Origin: Paenibacillus terrae
GTDB taxonomy: Bacteria > Bacillota > Bacilli > Paenibacillales > Paenibacillaceae
Direction: 5' to 3'
NCBI RefSeq assembly: GCF_000943545.1
Contig: NZ_JTHP01000019.1
Span: forward strand, 1-64,000
Length of the DNA stretch: 64,000 nt
Part shown: positions 54,069-62,298 of the stretch, piece after piece
How positions within the stretch are numbered: position 1 is the first letter of the stretch
How the letters are laid out: every line of letters begins with the position of its first letter
Notes under the pieces: model-generated
The model's input: only the letters and a program-made list of their open reading frames with translations
The model's database searches: none
Told to the model about the DNA's origin: nothing
Program-made: the position numbers and the translations under genes

Positions 54069-54087
54069 ATACTTGTATACAAGTTAT
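54069..54087. promoter_or_regulatory. GntR operator upstream of gntR
   Basis: ATACTTGTATACAAGTTAT agrees with the B. subtilis GntR operator except one inserted T. A further half-site GATACTTGTA is at 54111-54120 and a -10-like TATAAT (minus strand) lies between them. Confidence 0.85.
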
Positions 54088-54230
54088 GAAGTATTATATA
54101 CCCCGCAAAAGATACTTGTAAACGGTGTCAATGGACATCGGTTCCATTTCAGTGCTTTTAGCGTTACAATAGAAGCAGAAAAAAGCAGCAGTGAAAGTGG
54201 AACGAACACGGAAAAGAAGGAGATCGTTTA

Positions 54231-54977
54231 ATGATTATTATTAAAACCAAAGAACAAATTGAAAATATGAAGAAAGCTGGCGAAATTTTGGCTGCTTGCC
54301 ACCGGGAAATTGCCAAAATGATCAAGCCTGGAATTACAACGCTGGAAATTGACGCCTTCGCGGAATCGTTTATGAAAAAGCATGGCGCTACGCCGGAACA
54401 AAAGGGCTACAACGGCTACCAGTTTGCGACTTGCGGATCGCCTAACGATGTCATTTGCCACGGTTTCCCGAACAAGACACCGTTGAAGGACGGGGACATT
54501 GTGACGATTGACATGGTCGTAAACCTGAACGGCTGGCTGGCAGATTCCGCCTGGTCGTATGCAGTGGGTAATGTTTCCGAGCAGGCGCAAAAGCTGCTGG
54601 ACGTTACCAAGGAATCCCTGTACAGAGGGATTGAGCAGGCTGTAATCGGTAACCGGATCGGCGATATTTCCCATGCGATCCAAACCTATGCGGAAGCGGA
54701 AGGCTTCTCGGTTGTTCGCGAATTTATTGGTCACGGCATCGGGGAAGATATGCATGAGCAACCGCAGGTGCCGCATTATGGGCCACCACATCGCGGACCG
54801 CGCTTGAAGGAAGGCATGGTCATTACAATTGAGCCGATGCTGAATACAGGCACCTACCGCAGCAAAGTGGATGCGGATGGTTGGACGGCGCGTACACTGG
54901 ATGGCGGTTTGTCGGCGCAATACGAGCATACGCTGGCGATTACAGCGGACGGCCCGATTATTTTGACACAGCAATAA
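54231..54977 (+). CDS. map: Methionine aminopeptidase, type I
   Basis: 248 residues. All five metal ligands are seen in order: Asp in VTIDMVV, Asp in LADSAWSY, His in GHGIG, Glu in TIEPML and Glu in YEHTLAI. Removes the initiator methionine from nascent proteins. AAGGAGA precedes the ATG. Not in the ribosomal-protein operon context, so possibly a second copy of the gene. Confidence 0.95.
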   Translation: MIIIKTKEQIENMKKAGEILAACHREIAKMIKPGITTLEIDAFAESFMKKHGATPEQKGYNGYQFATCGSPNDVICHGFPNKTPLKDGDIVTIDMVVNLNGWLADSAWSYAVGNVSEQAQKLLDVTKESLYRGIEQAVIGNRIGDISHAIQTYAEAEGFSVVREFIGHGIGEDMHEQPQVPHYGPPHRGPRLKEGMVITIEPMLNTGTYRSKVDADGWTARTLDGGLSAQYEHTLAITADGPIILTQQ

Positions 54978-54997
54978 ACCAGGTAGGTGTATTACAG

Positions 54998-55029
54998 AAA
55001 AAGGGGCTGTCCAGAGGACAGTCTCTTTT
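54998..55029 (+). terminator. Terminator after map
   Basis: AAAAGGGGCTGTCC pairs with GGACAGTCTCTTTT across a three-base loop. Confidence 0.85.
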
Positions 55030-55138
55030 AGCATAGGCACCTCGCTGTTATGTATATTCGCCTTTTCTCGCCTTGTTTAAGGGAGATCATTTGGGCAAGG
55101 TGCTAGTCAAAGTAAGTGATGCTGATATGTAACTTCCC

Positions 55139-55243
55139 GAGCGTCAGAGTCAGCACGAAGAGCTGATCGAGCAGGCGGATCGGATGCTGTATACTGCGAA
55201 GACGGAAGGGCGCAATCGGGTAGCTTTTTCCGGGCAGTTGTGA
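55139..55243 (+). pseudogene. C-terminal fragment of a GGDEF diguanylate cyclase
   Basis: The frame reads LIEQADRMLYTAKTEGRNRV and ends SGQL-stop, the standard end of a GGDEF domain. In the same frame a stop lies just upstream, and no GGDEF core is found. A remnant of a lost gene. Confidence 0.75.
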
Positions 55244-55256
55244 TGCAGCTCTACAA

Positions 55257-55306
55257 CAAGCCCAAAAGACACGACTTCCTGTTGGAAGATCGTGTCTTTT
55301 GGGTTC
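55257..55306 (+). terminator. Terminator-like hairpin after the GGDEF fragment
   Basis: AGCCCAAAAGACACGA and TCGTGTCTTTTGGGTT arms. Followed directly by repeat copy B. Confidence 0.7.
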
Positions 55307-55307
55307 A

Positions 55308-55422
55308 GCATTTTGCGACATTCGATTCCCAACGCTCGAAAGTACAATAGATAGACGAACTAAAGCGTTTCGATCTATATATTGCTAATTTGAAATCGCT
55401 CTTGGGATTGATGCAAAAATGC
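55308..55422 (+). repeat. 114-bp palindromic repeat, copy B
   Basis: Begins GCATTTTGC and ends TGCAAAAATGC; shares CGATTCCCAACGCT, ATAGACGAACTAAAG and TGAAATCGCTCTTGGGATT with copies A and C. No open frame of note. Confidence 0.85.
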
Positions 55423-55468
55423 TCGGGTGTATGCAACAACATGCTTGCTGCACGCGAGTATCTGTTTG

Positions 55469-55966
55469 TCAGATTCGGACTTCTGCCTCATTCGGATTAA
55501 GGTGACGATATTGAAAATACATACGAAGTCGCCAGTGCAGCAATGTCCCGAAGGCGAGGATGAAAAATAGCCCCGCCGTCTGTGGAATGGTAATGTAGCG
55601 CTGGATAAACTCATGCAGCAGCAAGCGAACGATCAGCAGACTGATCAGGATAAAAAAGAAGGTGCGTGAGCGTTGTACAAAAACTTGTCCTTCTTGCATC
55701 TCAAACTTGGTGCTGCGAATCAGCGGATACGAGAATATAAACCAGCCGACCAGAAAAGCGCCCATTGCCCAAAGCCAGGGAACCCGTACCTCTGGCACGA
55801 TAAACATCATAAAGCCGGTGCTCATACCGAGCGGAGGGATGATAATCTTTTTGGCGTTAACCGGGCGATGGCCTGTCTTCATACGGATGAAAATAGCCGA
55901 AACAGCGATCAAGATCATGCCGAAGGTTGCGCCATATTGCAGAATTGGGGTGCTGATATGAATCAT
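55469..55966 (-). CDS. ccdC: CcdC-family membrane protein
   Basis: 165 residues, five hydrophobic helices. CcdC (DUF1453) hallmarks are RMKTGHRPVNAKKIIIPPLGMSTGF and the charged RSTKFE loop. B. subtilis ccdC lies with cytochrome c maturation genes but is dispensable; the role is uncertain. Monocistronic here. Confidence 0.85.
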   Translation of the reverse strand: MIHISTPILQYGATFGMILIAVSAIFIRMKTGHRPVNAKKIIIPPLGMSTGFMMFIVPEVRVPWLWAMGAFLVGWFIFSYPLIRSTKFEMQEGQVFVQRSRTFFFILISLLIVRLLLHEFIQRYITIPQTAGLFFILAFGTLLHWRLRMYFQYRHLNPNEAEVRI

Positions 55967-56135
55967 GGACTGGGCCCCCTCTATAAGGAAATGTAAGCGT
56001 TATTGGACAGACTGCAAACCTTTTTTATTATACCACATATGTAATGGATATATTTAGTTACAGTCTTTCCTCCGGCAAGCGGATTATACGCTTGATTGTG
56101 GTGACTGGCCCAACGATCTCGGGTCTCTATCATAC

Positions 56136-56612
56136 TTATGCAAGATGCTCTGCTTGTACCTCTCCTTGCGCCGATTTTTTCTCCTGACGCATGATATACC
56201 CCATGGCTGCAATAATAAGGATAAAAGCGATGAGTGCGAGAAAAGGAATGGTAATAAAATCAAACCAGTTCAGGTAATCCTGCTCACAGGATACTCTTCC
56301 ACAGGACGTTGAAGCCTGCGTAGCCGCTTTGGCGGCTGCATGGATACGCTGAATCGTAAAGTGATAGGCCGAAATGGCGCCTCCAATAATAGCCAACGGC
56401 ATGACATAACGACGTATTCCCGTATCTCCCCGAAAATAAGCGATTCCGAGCAAAAGGGTTAGGGGATACATCAGAATGCGTTGAAACCAGCACAGCTTGC
56501 AAGGCTCGTACCCCAAAATCTCGCTGAGATACAGACTGCCTAATGTGGCCACACAAGCCACAACCCAGGCGGCAAACAAAGCTATATCTGTTTTTTTAAA
56601 CGATCCAATCAT
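56136..56612 (-). CDS. bdbC: BdbC/DsbB-type disulfide bond formation protein
   Basis: 158 residues from the ATG at 56612, behind AAAGGAGCG. Four membrane helices with the quinone-reducing CKLC pair in loop 1 and a second pair in CGRVSC in loop 2. Re-oxidises a thioredoxin-like partner (BdbD/DsbA) outside the membrane. That partner is not in the window. Confidence 0.9.
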   Translation of the reverse strand: MIGSFKKTDIALFAAWVVACVATLGSLYLSEILGYEPCKLCWFQRILMYPLTLLLGIAYFRGDTGIRRYVMPLAIIGGAISAYHFTIQRIHAAAKAATQASTSCGRVSCEQDYLNWFDFITIPFLALIAFILIIAAMGYIMRQEKKSAQGEVQAEHLA

Positions 56613-56859
56613 AGTAACGCTCCTTTTTGGATTCAAATGAGAACAAAATGAACTCACCGAGTCTTGTCCGATCAGCAGACATCTGCTGATATGGATGTCT
56701 TATCCATATTGTACTGTATTTTGAGTGCAGGGTCATACTTAAACATATTGACATCATTCACTATCGTTTTTATAATTACAATAGTTTGGGAAGTTAATAA
56801 GGATTCAAGATTCAAGATTCAGATATATATACTATGAGAAATGTAGGAGTGTGTCCAGA

Positions 56860-57486
56860 ATGTCGAGTATCCAAAAAAACGAAACTCTGTCTGTCATTAG
56901 TGAAAGACATGCGGTAAAAAGTTATGTTAAGGATTTTAAATTGCCAGAGGAAGATCTGGAAGCTATTTTGATAGCTGCGATAGAAGCTCCTTCTGCCTGG
57001 AACCTTCAACACTGGAAATTCCTCGTGATTGAAACCGAAGCTGACAAGCAAAAGTTGCTGCCTATCGCTTACAATCAGGGGCAAGTAGCGGAAAGCTCTG
57101 TGACCATTGCCGTTTTGGGTGATCTGGAAGCGAACCGTAACGCTGTGATTTATGATCAAGCGGTAGACGCTGGTACAATGCCTGCGGAGATCCGTGACGC
57201 ATTGGTAGGTCAAATCAACGGTGCTTACCAAAACGCACAAGTAGCTCGCGATGCAGCGATCCTGAACTCTGCTTTTGCGGCACAAAACATTATGCTGGCT
57301 GCTAAATCGCTTGGCTATGACACTTGCGCTATAGGTGGTTTCATTCCTGCGCAATTAATTGAGCAATTCAACATTCCTGCACGTTACTTGCCAACGATGC
57401 TGATTACGGTAGGTAAAGCACAAATACCAGCACGTCCATCAGGACGTTTCCCATTGTCTGAAGTTGTTGTAAAAGGTAGCTTCTAA
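56860..57486 (+). CDS. Nitroreductase-family FMN oxidoreductase
   Basis: 208 residues from the ATG at 56860, after TAGGAGTG; an in-frame GTG nine bases earlier is inside the ribosome site. Features: SERHAVKSYV, APSAWNLQHWKFLV and AAKSLGYDTCAIGGF. Similar to NfnB/YdgI-type proteins. Product of a single-gene unit; repeat C and a terminator follow. Confidence 0.88.
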   Translation: MSSIQKNETLSVISERHAVKSYVKDFKLPEEDLEAILIAAIEAPSAWNLQHWKFLVIETEADKQKLLPIAYNQGQVAESSVTIAVLGDLEANRNAVIYDQAVDAGTMPAEIRDALVGQINGAYQNAQVARDAAILNSAFAAQNIMLAAKSLGYDTCAIGGFIPAQLIEQFNIPARYLPTMLITVGKAQIPARPSGRFPLSEVVVKGSF

Positions 57487-57505
57487 GAAGAATTTTTAAA
57501 CATCA

Positions 57506-57619
57506 GGATTTTGCAAAATTCGATTCCAACCGCTCCAAAGTGCAATATATAGACGAATAAAACCATTTCGATCTATATATTGTCGATTACAAGTCGCTTT
57601 TTGGATTTTTGCAAAATCC
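57506..57619 (+). repeat. 114-bp palindromic repeat, copy C
   Basis: Ends GGATTTTGCA / TGCAAAATCC are exact complements, and the interior matches copies A and B. Lies between the nitroreductase stop and the mprF terminator. Confidence 0.85.
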
Positions 57620-57624
57620 TCACA

Positions 57625-57673
57625 TAAAAAGGGTGTTCCTGCAACCGTCGTGGTTGGGGGAACACCCTTTTGT
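57625..57673. terminator. Terminator of mprF
   Basis: AAAAAGGGTGTTCC pairs with GGAACACCCTTTT, with an inner CAACC / GGTTG extension. A and T runs suit both directions. Confidence 0.85.
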
Positions 57674-57707
57674 TATGCCTGCCTTGCATTGCGAGAATGC
57701 TTTTACT

Positions 57708-60350
57708 CTAATCCGAACGCTTGGAGACCAGATATACCAGCTCCAGCGTCAGAATAGGCAAAAAGACAGAAGCCGGATAGGCCAGATAGCGTGGCTCCCA
57801 TTGCGGCTTGAACTTATCCTTGAAGCGGCGCAGCCCTTGAAAGCCGTAAAAATGTCCTCCGTATTGGAAAACGAGCCGAGCCAGCTTTTCCTCGCGCAAC
57901 GCTTTTTCGCTTTGTCCTACTTGGGACAGCGGAGCCATGCCGAGATTGAAGGTCGTATACCCGCTGTCTTTGGCCCACTCGATCACTCGTGTGAACAAGT
58001 AGTCCATCGTGCCATTTGGCGTATCGGGCAGATGACGCATCAGGTCTATGGAGACCGTCTGTCCACGGTCATAGGCAGGGGCCATCGTCGCGAAGGCGAT
58101 GATCTTTCCTTCAGTGTCCTTTAACAGCGCAATCGGGGCTAACTGAAGATAAGGCTCTTTGAACCAGCCGAGCGAATAGCCTTTCTCCTTCCGTCCATCC
58201 AGCCAGATATTCGAAATGTGACGAAGCTCCTCCATTAATGCTCCATCCAAAGGCGGCTGGATCATCTCGAACGTGTACCCCTCGCGGTCAAAGCGGTTTT
58301 TGGCGCTGCGCAGCACCTGATTGCTTTTACCTGTCAGTGTAAAGGACTCCAGCGACACCAGCGCTTCCTCGCCCAGCTTGAAAAACCGATAGCCGTTCTC
58401 ATGGTAGATGGACAAATACTCTGGTGATGCCTGATAAAATACAGCCGTTAACGCATATCGGTCTGCAAAGCGCTGAAATTCCTGAATCGCTTCGCTCACA
58501 CGTTCCTTCGGACCGAGCGGGTCACCTAACACAATCAGTTTGTCCCGGCTGCGGGCATAGGGAATAACCACTTGCTCGTTCTTGGTCCAGTACAGATACT
58601 TATCGCCGAGAAAGAGCATATGAGAAACCAAATTGCCGTCCTGCTTTTCCAAAAATGCTTTTAGCTTATCCAGCTCTTGCGAGTCAGGCAGATTGCCAAT
58701 TCCACGCTGGGGACGGAGGAAGAAATACACCGTCAGGAACACCCACGCCAAAATCAGACTGAACACCGCTGTAACCCCGTAATCGCTGCGGTTCATAAAA
58801 AAGTCCAGATGGACCTTGGCGTGCAGATTGCGCATAAACGCAGTATTGGAGCCTGCCCCAATCATAAAGTAAGCGCCGGTCACGAGCAGAGACAATCCGC
58901 CCCAGATTAAAATATTGTGCCGATTCAGCGGCGCACTAACCCGATAAAACCGCGAGCGCGAGATCCACAGCATCAGCGCTACGAACAACAGGAATAGAGC
59001 TTCCTCGAAATCCAGGCCTTTAATGAAGGTGAAAATGGCCCCTGCAAGCAGCAGTACCAGCGTCAGCCGCAGGGCTCTGCGAATGCGCAAGGATATTCCG
59101 TGAGACAGCACCACGAGCATAATTCCGATGATGACGGAGATTTCATGCGACAGGCGCATGACGGGCAGACTGAGCAGATGCTCGGCAAAACGCAGTCGAT
59201 ATAGCAGACCCGGCGTAGCAGCCGACAGAAGGAGCACTACGCCGGAGATGAGTACCAGCTTGCCAAGTGCCCATACCCCCAGGTCGGCCAGAAAGCGGAA
59301 TTGACCAGGCCAGCCCCATACCTTTTGCCAAGCGTTGAGTGAGGTTTCCCAACTTGTCTCTGCCAGTTGGCTCAGGCGTTCGCTGCGCGGAATCATTTCC
59401 AGCGCAGCCAACACGAGGCCGATCAACCACGGAATGATGTAATAAAAGACGCGAAAGACCAGCAGCACAGCCAATGCCCGATCCGAGTTGGCGCCTGCCA
59501 TTTGCAGCCCAAGCAGGGCAATAATATCGAAGGCGCCGACTCCTCCGGGCGCGAGACTGATCAGCCCGGCAATCGCGGCAATTACATAAATGCCAAACAC
59601 GGCATTCATCGGCAGCTCATGCAGCAAGTGCGAGCCGATCCATGCAAAGGTAAGGCCGGCCAGCAGCCATTCCAGCAGCGAAGCGCCGATGGAGGCGGAG
59701 ATGGTGGACCAGGAAAGCTGGCCAGCTCCCTTGTTGAACCATGTGGCGTACCGTTTGGATCGCTGCATAATCAGGAACAGTGGCAGGTACAGCGCCATTC
59801 CCCATAACGCCCAATGAAGCCACGGATGAGCATCCAGCACGGGCTGTACCGGATATAGATGGGCAATCCCGCCCCAGGCCAGCAAAGAAAGCCCGGTAAT
59901 GACTACAGGCGAAAGGAACACCACCGCAGAGGTGATGATCCCCAGCGGCACGCCGCTTTTTTTGTACAGCACCGTGCGCAATCCCGCTCCTGTAAAGCCA
60001 GCGAAGCCAAAGACGTTATTGAAGGTGTTCGAAATCCAGGCGTACCGGAATGTCGCTGCGGGCTTGACCTGTAGCTTGAAATGATGCCTGATCACGTAAT
60101 CGTATGCGCTCATGGCGGCCACGGCTATCAGTGAGAACAAGCCGATTTCGATGAGAAAGGTAGCATCCATTCGCCGCAGCTCATGAAGCATACGTGCCAG
60201 ATTGAAGCTTTTCAGCTCTCGTCCGGCCTCCCATATAATAAAAGCCAATACAGCCAGCGGAAGCAAAATACGTGTCAGCCGCTGCCTGTAGATGGTCATC
60301 ATGAACTGTACGATTTTAAAGGATTGGATCGGTTTGTGATTTGAATTCAT
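57708..60350 (-). CDS. mprF: MprF bifunctional lysylphosphatidylglycerol synthetase/flippase
   Basis: 880 residues. About 14 hydrophobic helices cover the first 560 residues, the flippase part (SLAPGGVGAFD). The C-terminal cytoplasmic domain (about 575-870, DUF2156) has LVVSHML-like and YRFFKLGEEALV segments and SIDLMRHLPDTPNGTMDYLF, where lysine (or alanine) is moved from tRNA to phosphatidylglycerol. Confers resistance to cationic peptides and fits the nearby LanFEG locus in theme, but not as an operon. Confidence 0.93.
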   Translation of the reverse strand: MNSNHKPIQSFKIVQFMMTIYRQRLTRILLPLAVLAFIIWEAGRELKSFNLARMLHELRRMDATFLIEIGLFSLIAVAAMSAYDYVIRHHFKLQVKPAATFRYAWISNTFNNVFGFAGFTGAGLRTVLYKKSGVPLGIITSAVVFLSPVVITGLSLLAWGGIAHLYPVQPVLDAHPWLHWALWGMALYLPLFLIMQRSKRYATWFNKGAGQLSWSTISASIGASLLEWLLAGLTFAWIGSHLLHELPMNAVFGIYVIAAIAGLISLAPGGVGAFDIIALLGLQMAGANSDRALAVLLVFRVFYYIIPWLIGLVLAALEMIPRSERLSQLAETSWETSLNAWQKVWGWPGQFRFLADLGVWALGKLVLISGVVLLLSAATPGLLYRLRFAEHLLSLPVMRLSHEISVIIGIMLVVLSHGISLRIRRALRLTLVLLLAGAIFTFIKGLDFEEALFLLFVALMLWISRSRFYRVSAPLNRHNILIWGGLSLLVTGAYFMIGAGSNTAFMRNLHAKVHLDFFMNRSDYGVTAVFSLILAWVFLTVYFFLRPQRGIGNLPDSQELDKLKAFLEKQDGNLVSHMLFLGDKYLYWTKNEQVVIPYARSRDKLIVLGDPLGPKERVSEAIQEFQRFADRYALTAVFYQASPEYLSIYHENGYRFFKLGEEALVSLESFTLTGKSNQVLRSAKNRFDREGYTFEMIQPPLDGALMEELRHISNIWLDGRKEKGYSLGWFKEPYLQLAPIALLKDTEGKIIAFATMAPAYDRGQTVSIDLMRHLPDTPNGTMDYLFTRVIEWAKDSGYTTFNLGMAPLSQVGQSEKALREEKLARLVFQYGGHFYGFQGLRRFKDKFKPQWEPRYLAYPASVFLPILTLELVYLVSKRSD

Positions 60351-60564
60351 AGATTCACCTGCCTGAAAAATAATGAAATAGATTCTGAATGATACACGGA
60401 AATATCATGCCCAATGAAAGGCTACTATATATTATACCTGTAATAAACGAACGAATAACAACAGAAGGGTTACGAAAACCGGATTTTCAGATTGATTGCC
60501 GTAAATAATTCCAATATAATGATAAAAAGCCTAGTCATTTACTTGGTAATGGAGCTGAACGGAC

Positions 60565-61326
60565 ATGAGTATGTGGGATCGTGATCTTTTTGTACGTCGA
60601 TTGGAGCTGATGTGGCCGCAGGATGCTGACAAAAGCCGGTATCCATTTAACTTAAAAGCCATGCATCAATGGAATGAGCTGAAATTTCACCCGTCTGTTA
60701 CCTATATTGTTGGAGAAAACGGTGTGGGTAAATCAACGCTTATGGAAGCGATAGCGGTCGCGTGGGGATTTAATCCGGAGGGCGGCACCAAAAATTTTAA
60801 TTTCTCTACACAGGCCACGCATTCCTCGCTGCATGAGTATGTCCGGCTGGTGAGAGGGGTTCGCAAGCCGCGGGACGGTTTCTTTTTCCGTGCAGAAAGC
60901 TATTATAATCTGGCGACTCATATCGACGAGCTGGATCGGGAAGGAGAGGGCCGGCCCATCCGAGACTCCTATGGAGGAAAATCGTTGCATGCGCAGTCGC
61001 ATGGCGAGTCTTTTTTTGCCGCATTTTTGCATCGGTTTGGAGGTCAGGGGCTGTATATTCTGGATGAGCCAGAGGCTGCGTTATCGCCCCTGCGCCAGAT
61101 GGCCATGCTTGCACGTATCCACGAGCTGGTACAGCAGGGCTCGCAGTTCATCATTTCTACGCATTCCCCGATTTTGATGGCCTATCCCGACTCCGTCCTG
61201 TACCACCTGACACATGAAGGAATAGACACCCGGACGCTGGAGGAAACCGATCATTTTATCATCATGAAACAATTTCTGAACAACAAGGAAAAGATGATGC
61301 AGGAGCTATTCGAAGATCCCCAATAA
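60565..61326 (+). CDS. AAA-family ATPase (SMC/ABC-like nucleotide-binding fold)
   Basis: 253 residues. Walker A VGENGVGKST (about 51), signature-like segment around SHGESFFAAF, Walker B LYILDEPEAALSP and THSPILMAYPD. Stand-alone ATPases of this kind often belong to DNA or defence systems but also occur alone. No transporter or nuclease partner is adjacent except the relics downstream. Confidence 0.8.
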   Translation: MSMWDRDLFVRRLELMWPQDADKSRYPFNLKAMHQWNELKFHPSVTYIVGENGVGKSTLMEAIAVAWGFNPEGGTKNFNFSTQATHSSLHEYVRLVRGVRKPRDGFFFRAESYYNLATHIDELDREGEGRPIRDSYGGKSLHAQSHGESFFAAFLHRFGGQGLYILDEPEAALSPLRQMAMLARIHELVQQGSQFIISTHSPILMAYPDSVLYHLTHEGIDTRTLEETDHFIIMKQFLNNKEKMMQELFEDPQ

Positions 61327-61329
61327 GGA

Positions 61330-61512
61330 ATGGGTGAACCTCAAGAGAGCTATCCGTACTCGTACAACTTAGACTTTAGCTACAAGAAGGCGACCTATAC
61401 GTTGGTCCAAGCAGATGAGATCGAAGTTTGTCTTTTGCCCAAATATTCACCGGATTTGCACCTTATTATTGGTTATCATGCTCATTTATGGTATATGTAT
61501 AAGGGGAAATAA
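61330..61512 (+). pseudogene. Internally deleted IS630-family transposase remnant
   Basis: 60 codons. FSYKKATYTLVQADE matches the HTH-region end of IS630 transposases (FSYKKPTYTLAKAD), followed at once by VCLLPKYSPDLHLI, which matches the C-terminal LLPxYSPDLNLIE motif. The DDE core between them is missing and the final Glu is lost. Starts three bases after the AAA ATPase stop. Confidence 0.6.
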
Positions 61513-61717
61513 AATGAGTATACTGCTCTTTTGATGAGGTGCGAATGTGAAGCTCACATAAAAACCCCGGATCCTTCGCACCTCGAAATTTGTCGAAAAA
61601 CATTAAATCAGTTTACTTCAGTAGAAGTCAATGGTTGATTCAAGCCTTTTTGGCATCGTTTTTTGCTAAAATGTATGGAATTTATATCATTAAGGTATGA
61701 ATTACTGCATTTTCGCT

Positions 61718-61817
61718 GTCGCACTCTATATGAGTGCGTGGATTGAAATATCGTCGTCAGCCTTGGCGATCAGCGCCCAACAGGAGTCGCACTCTACATG
61801 AGTCTGTGAATTGAAAT
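61718..61817 (+). CRISPR. Two-repeat type I-C-like CRISPR remnant
   Basis: Repeat 1 (61718-61749, 32 bp) starts GTCGCACTCTATATGAGTGC and ends GTGGATTGAAAT, the type I-C consensus. Repeat 2 (61786-61817) has the same length with four changes. One 36-base spacer (61750-61785) separates them. The degeneracy of the second repeat is typical of the trailer end. The AT-rich sequence before repeat 1 could be the leader. No cas gene is in the window. Confidence 0.85.
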
Positions 61818-61870
61818 ACCAAGTGGAACTAAAAAGAATGGAATGCCTGTAGTCATAGTCAAATATGTAA

Positions 61871-61970
61871 GCTGAACTAAAAAATGTACATGGATAACTT
61901 AATAGACGGAATGGGGCTGTGCAAGCGAAGCACCATCCGTCTGTGGAGTGGCACGATAGGTAACTTTTAC
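61871..61970 (+). repeat. Dispersed intergenic element, short copy
   Basis: Matches the outer parts of 38967-39177 without the 113-base internal segment. Lies 53 bases after the CRISPR. Confidence 0.8.
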
Positions 61971-62298
61971 GAATTGCATATAGCAGATTGGGATCAAGCG
62001 CCTTTGCATTAAATTTAAAATTAGGGTTCTTCCAGTATTATGCTGTTAGTTCCTTTTTTTGTGCATTGTATATAGAACGCATGTTTGTATATAATTGATG
62101 CAGAAGAGTTATCTACGTGCTCCACGATGCCAAATGCAAGCTGCTAAGACTATTTCAGATTATTGATAATATTTAAGTTTGATTTATGATTGTTATTTGC
62201 TCGTGGGTCTATTAATATAGTGAAGAGTTTTGAACTAATAGTTGCAAAATAAGATTTTCGTATGCGAAATAAATAACCTTAGGAGGACAACACGCAAC

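Larger units (their letters stand above)
61513..62298. other. Intergenic region with CRISPR and repeat remnants
   Basis: Besides the two-repeat CRISPR (61718-61817) and the short repeat element (61871-61970), the region is AT-rich and no gene is seen. The MFS promoter lies in its last part. Confidence 0.6.

Noticed and set aside
57708-60350. Numerous plus-strand frames opposite mprF
   Set aside because: They are shadows of a strongly recognisable membrane protein gene, with no ribosome sites or domains.
60565-61817. AAA ATPase plus CRISPR as one defence system
   Set aside because: The ATPase has no cas motifs, is separated from the array by a transposase relic, and no other defence gene is present.
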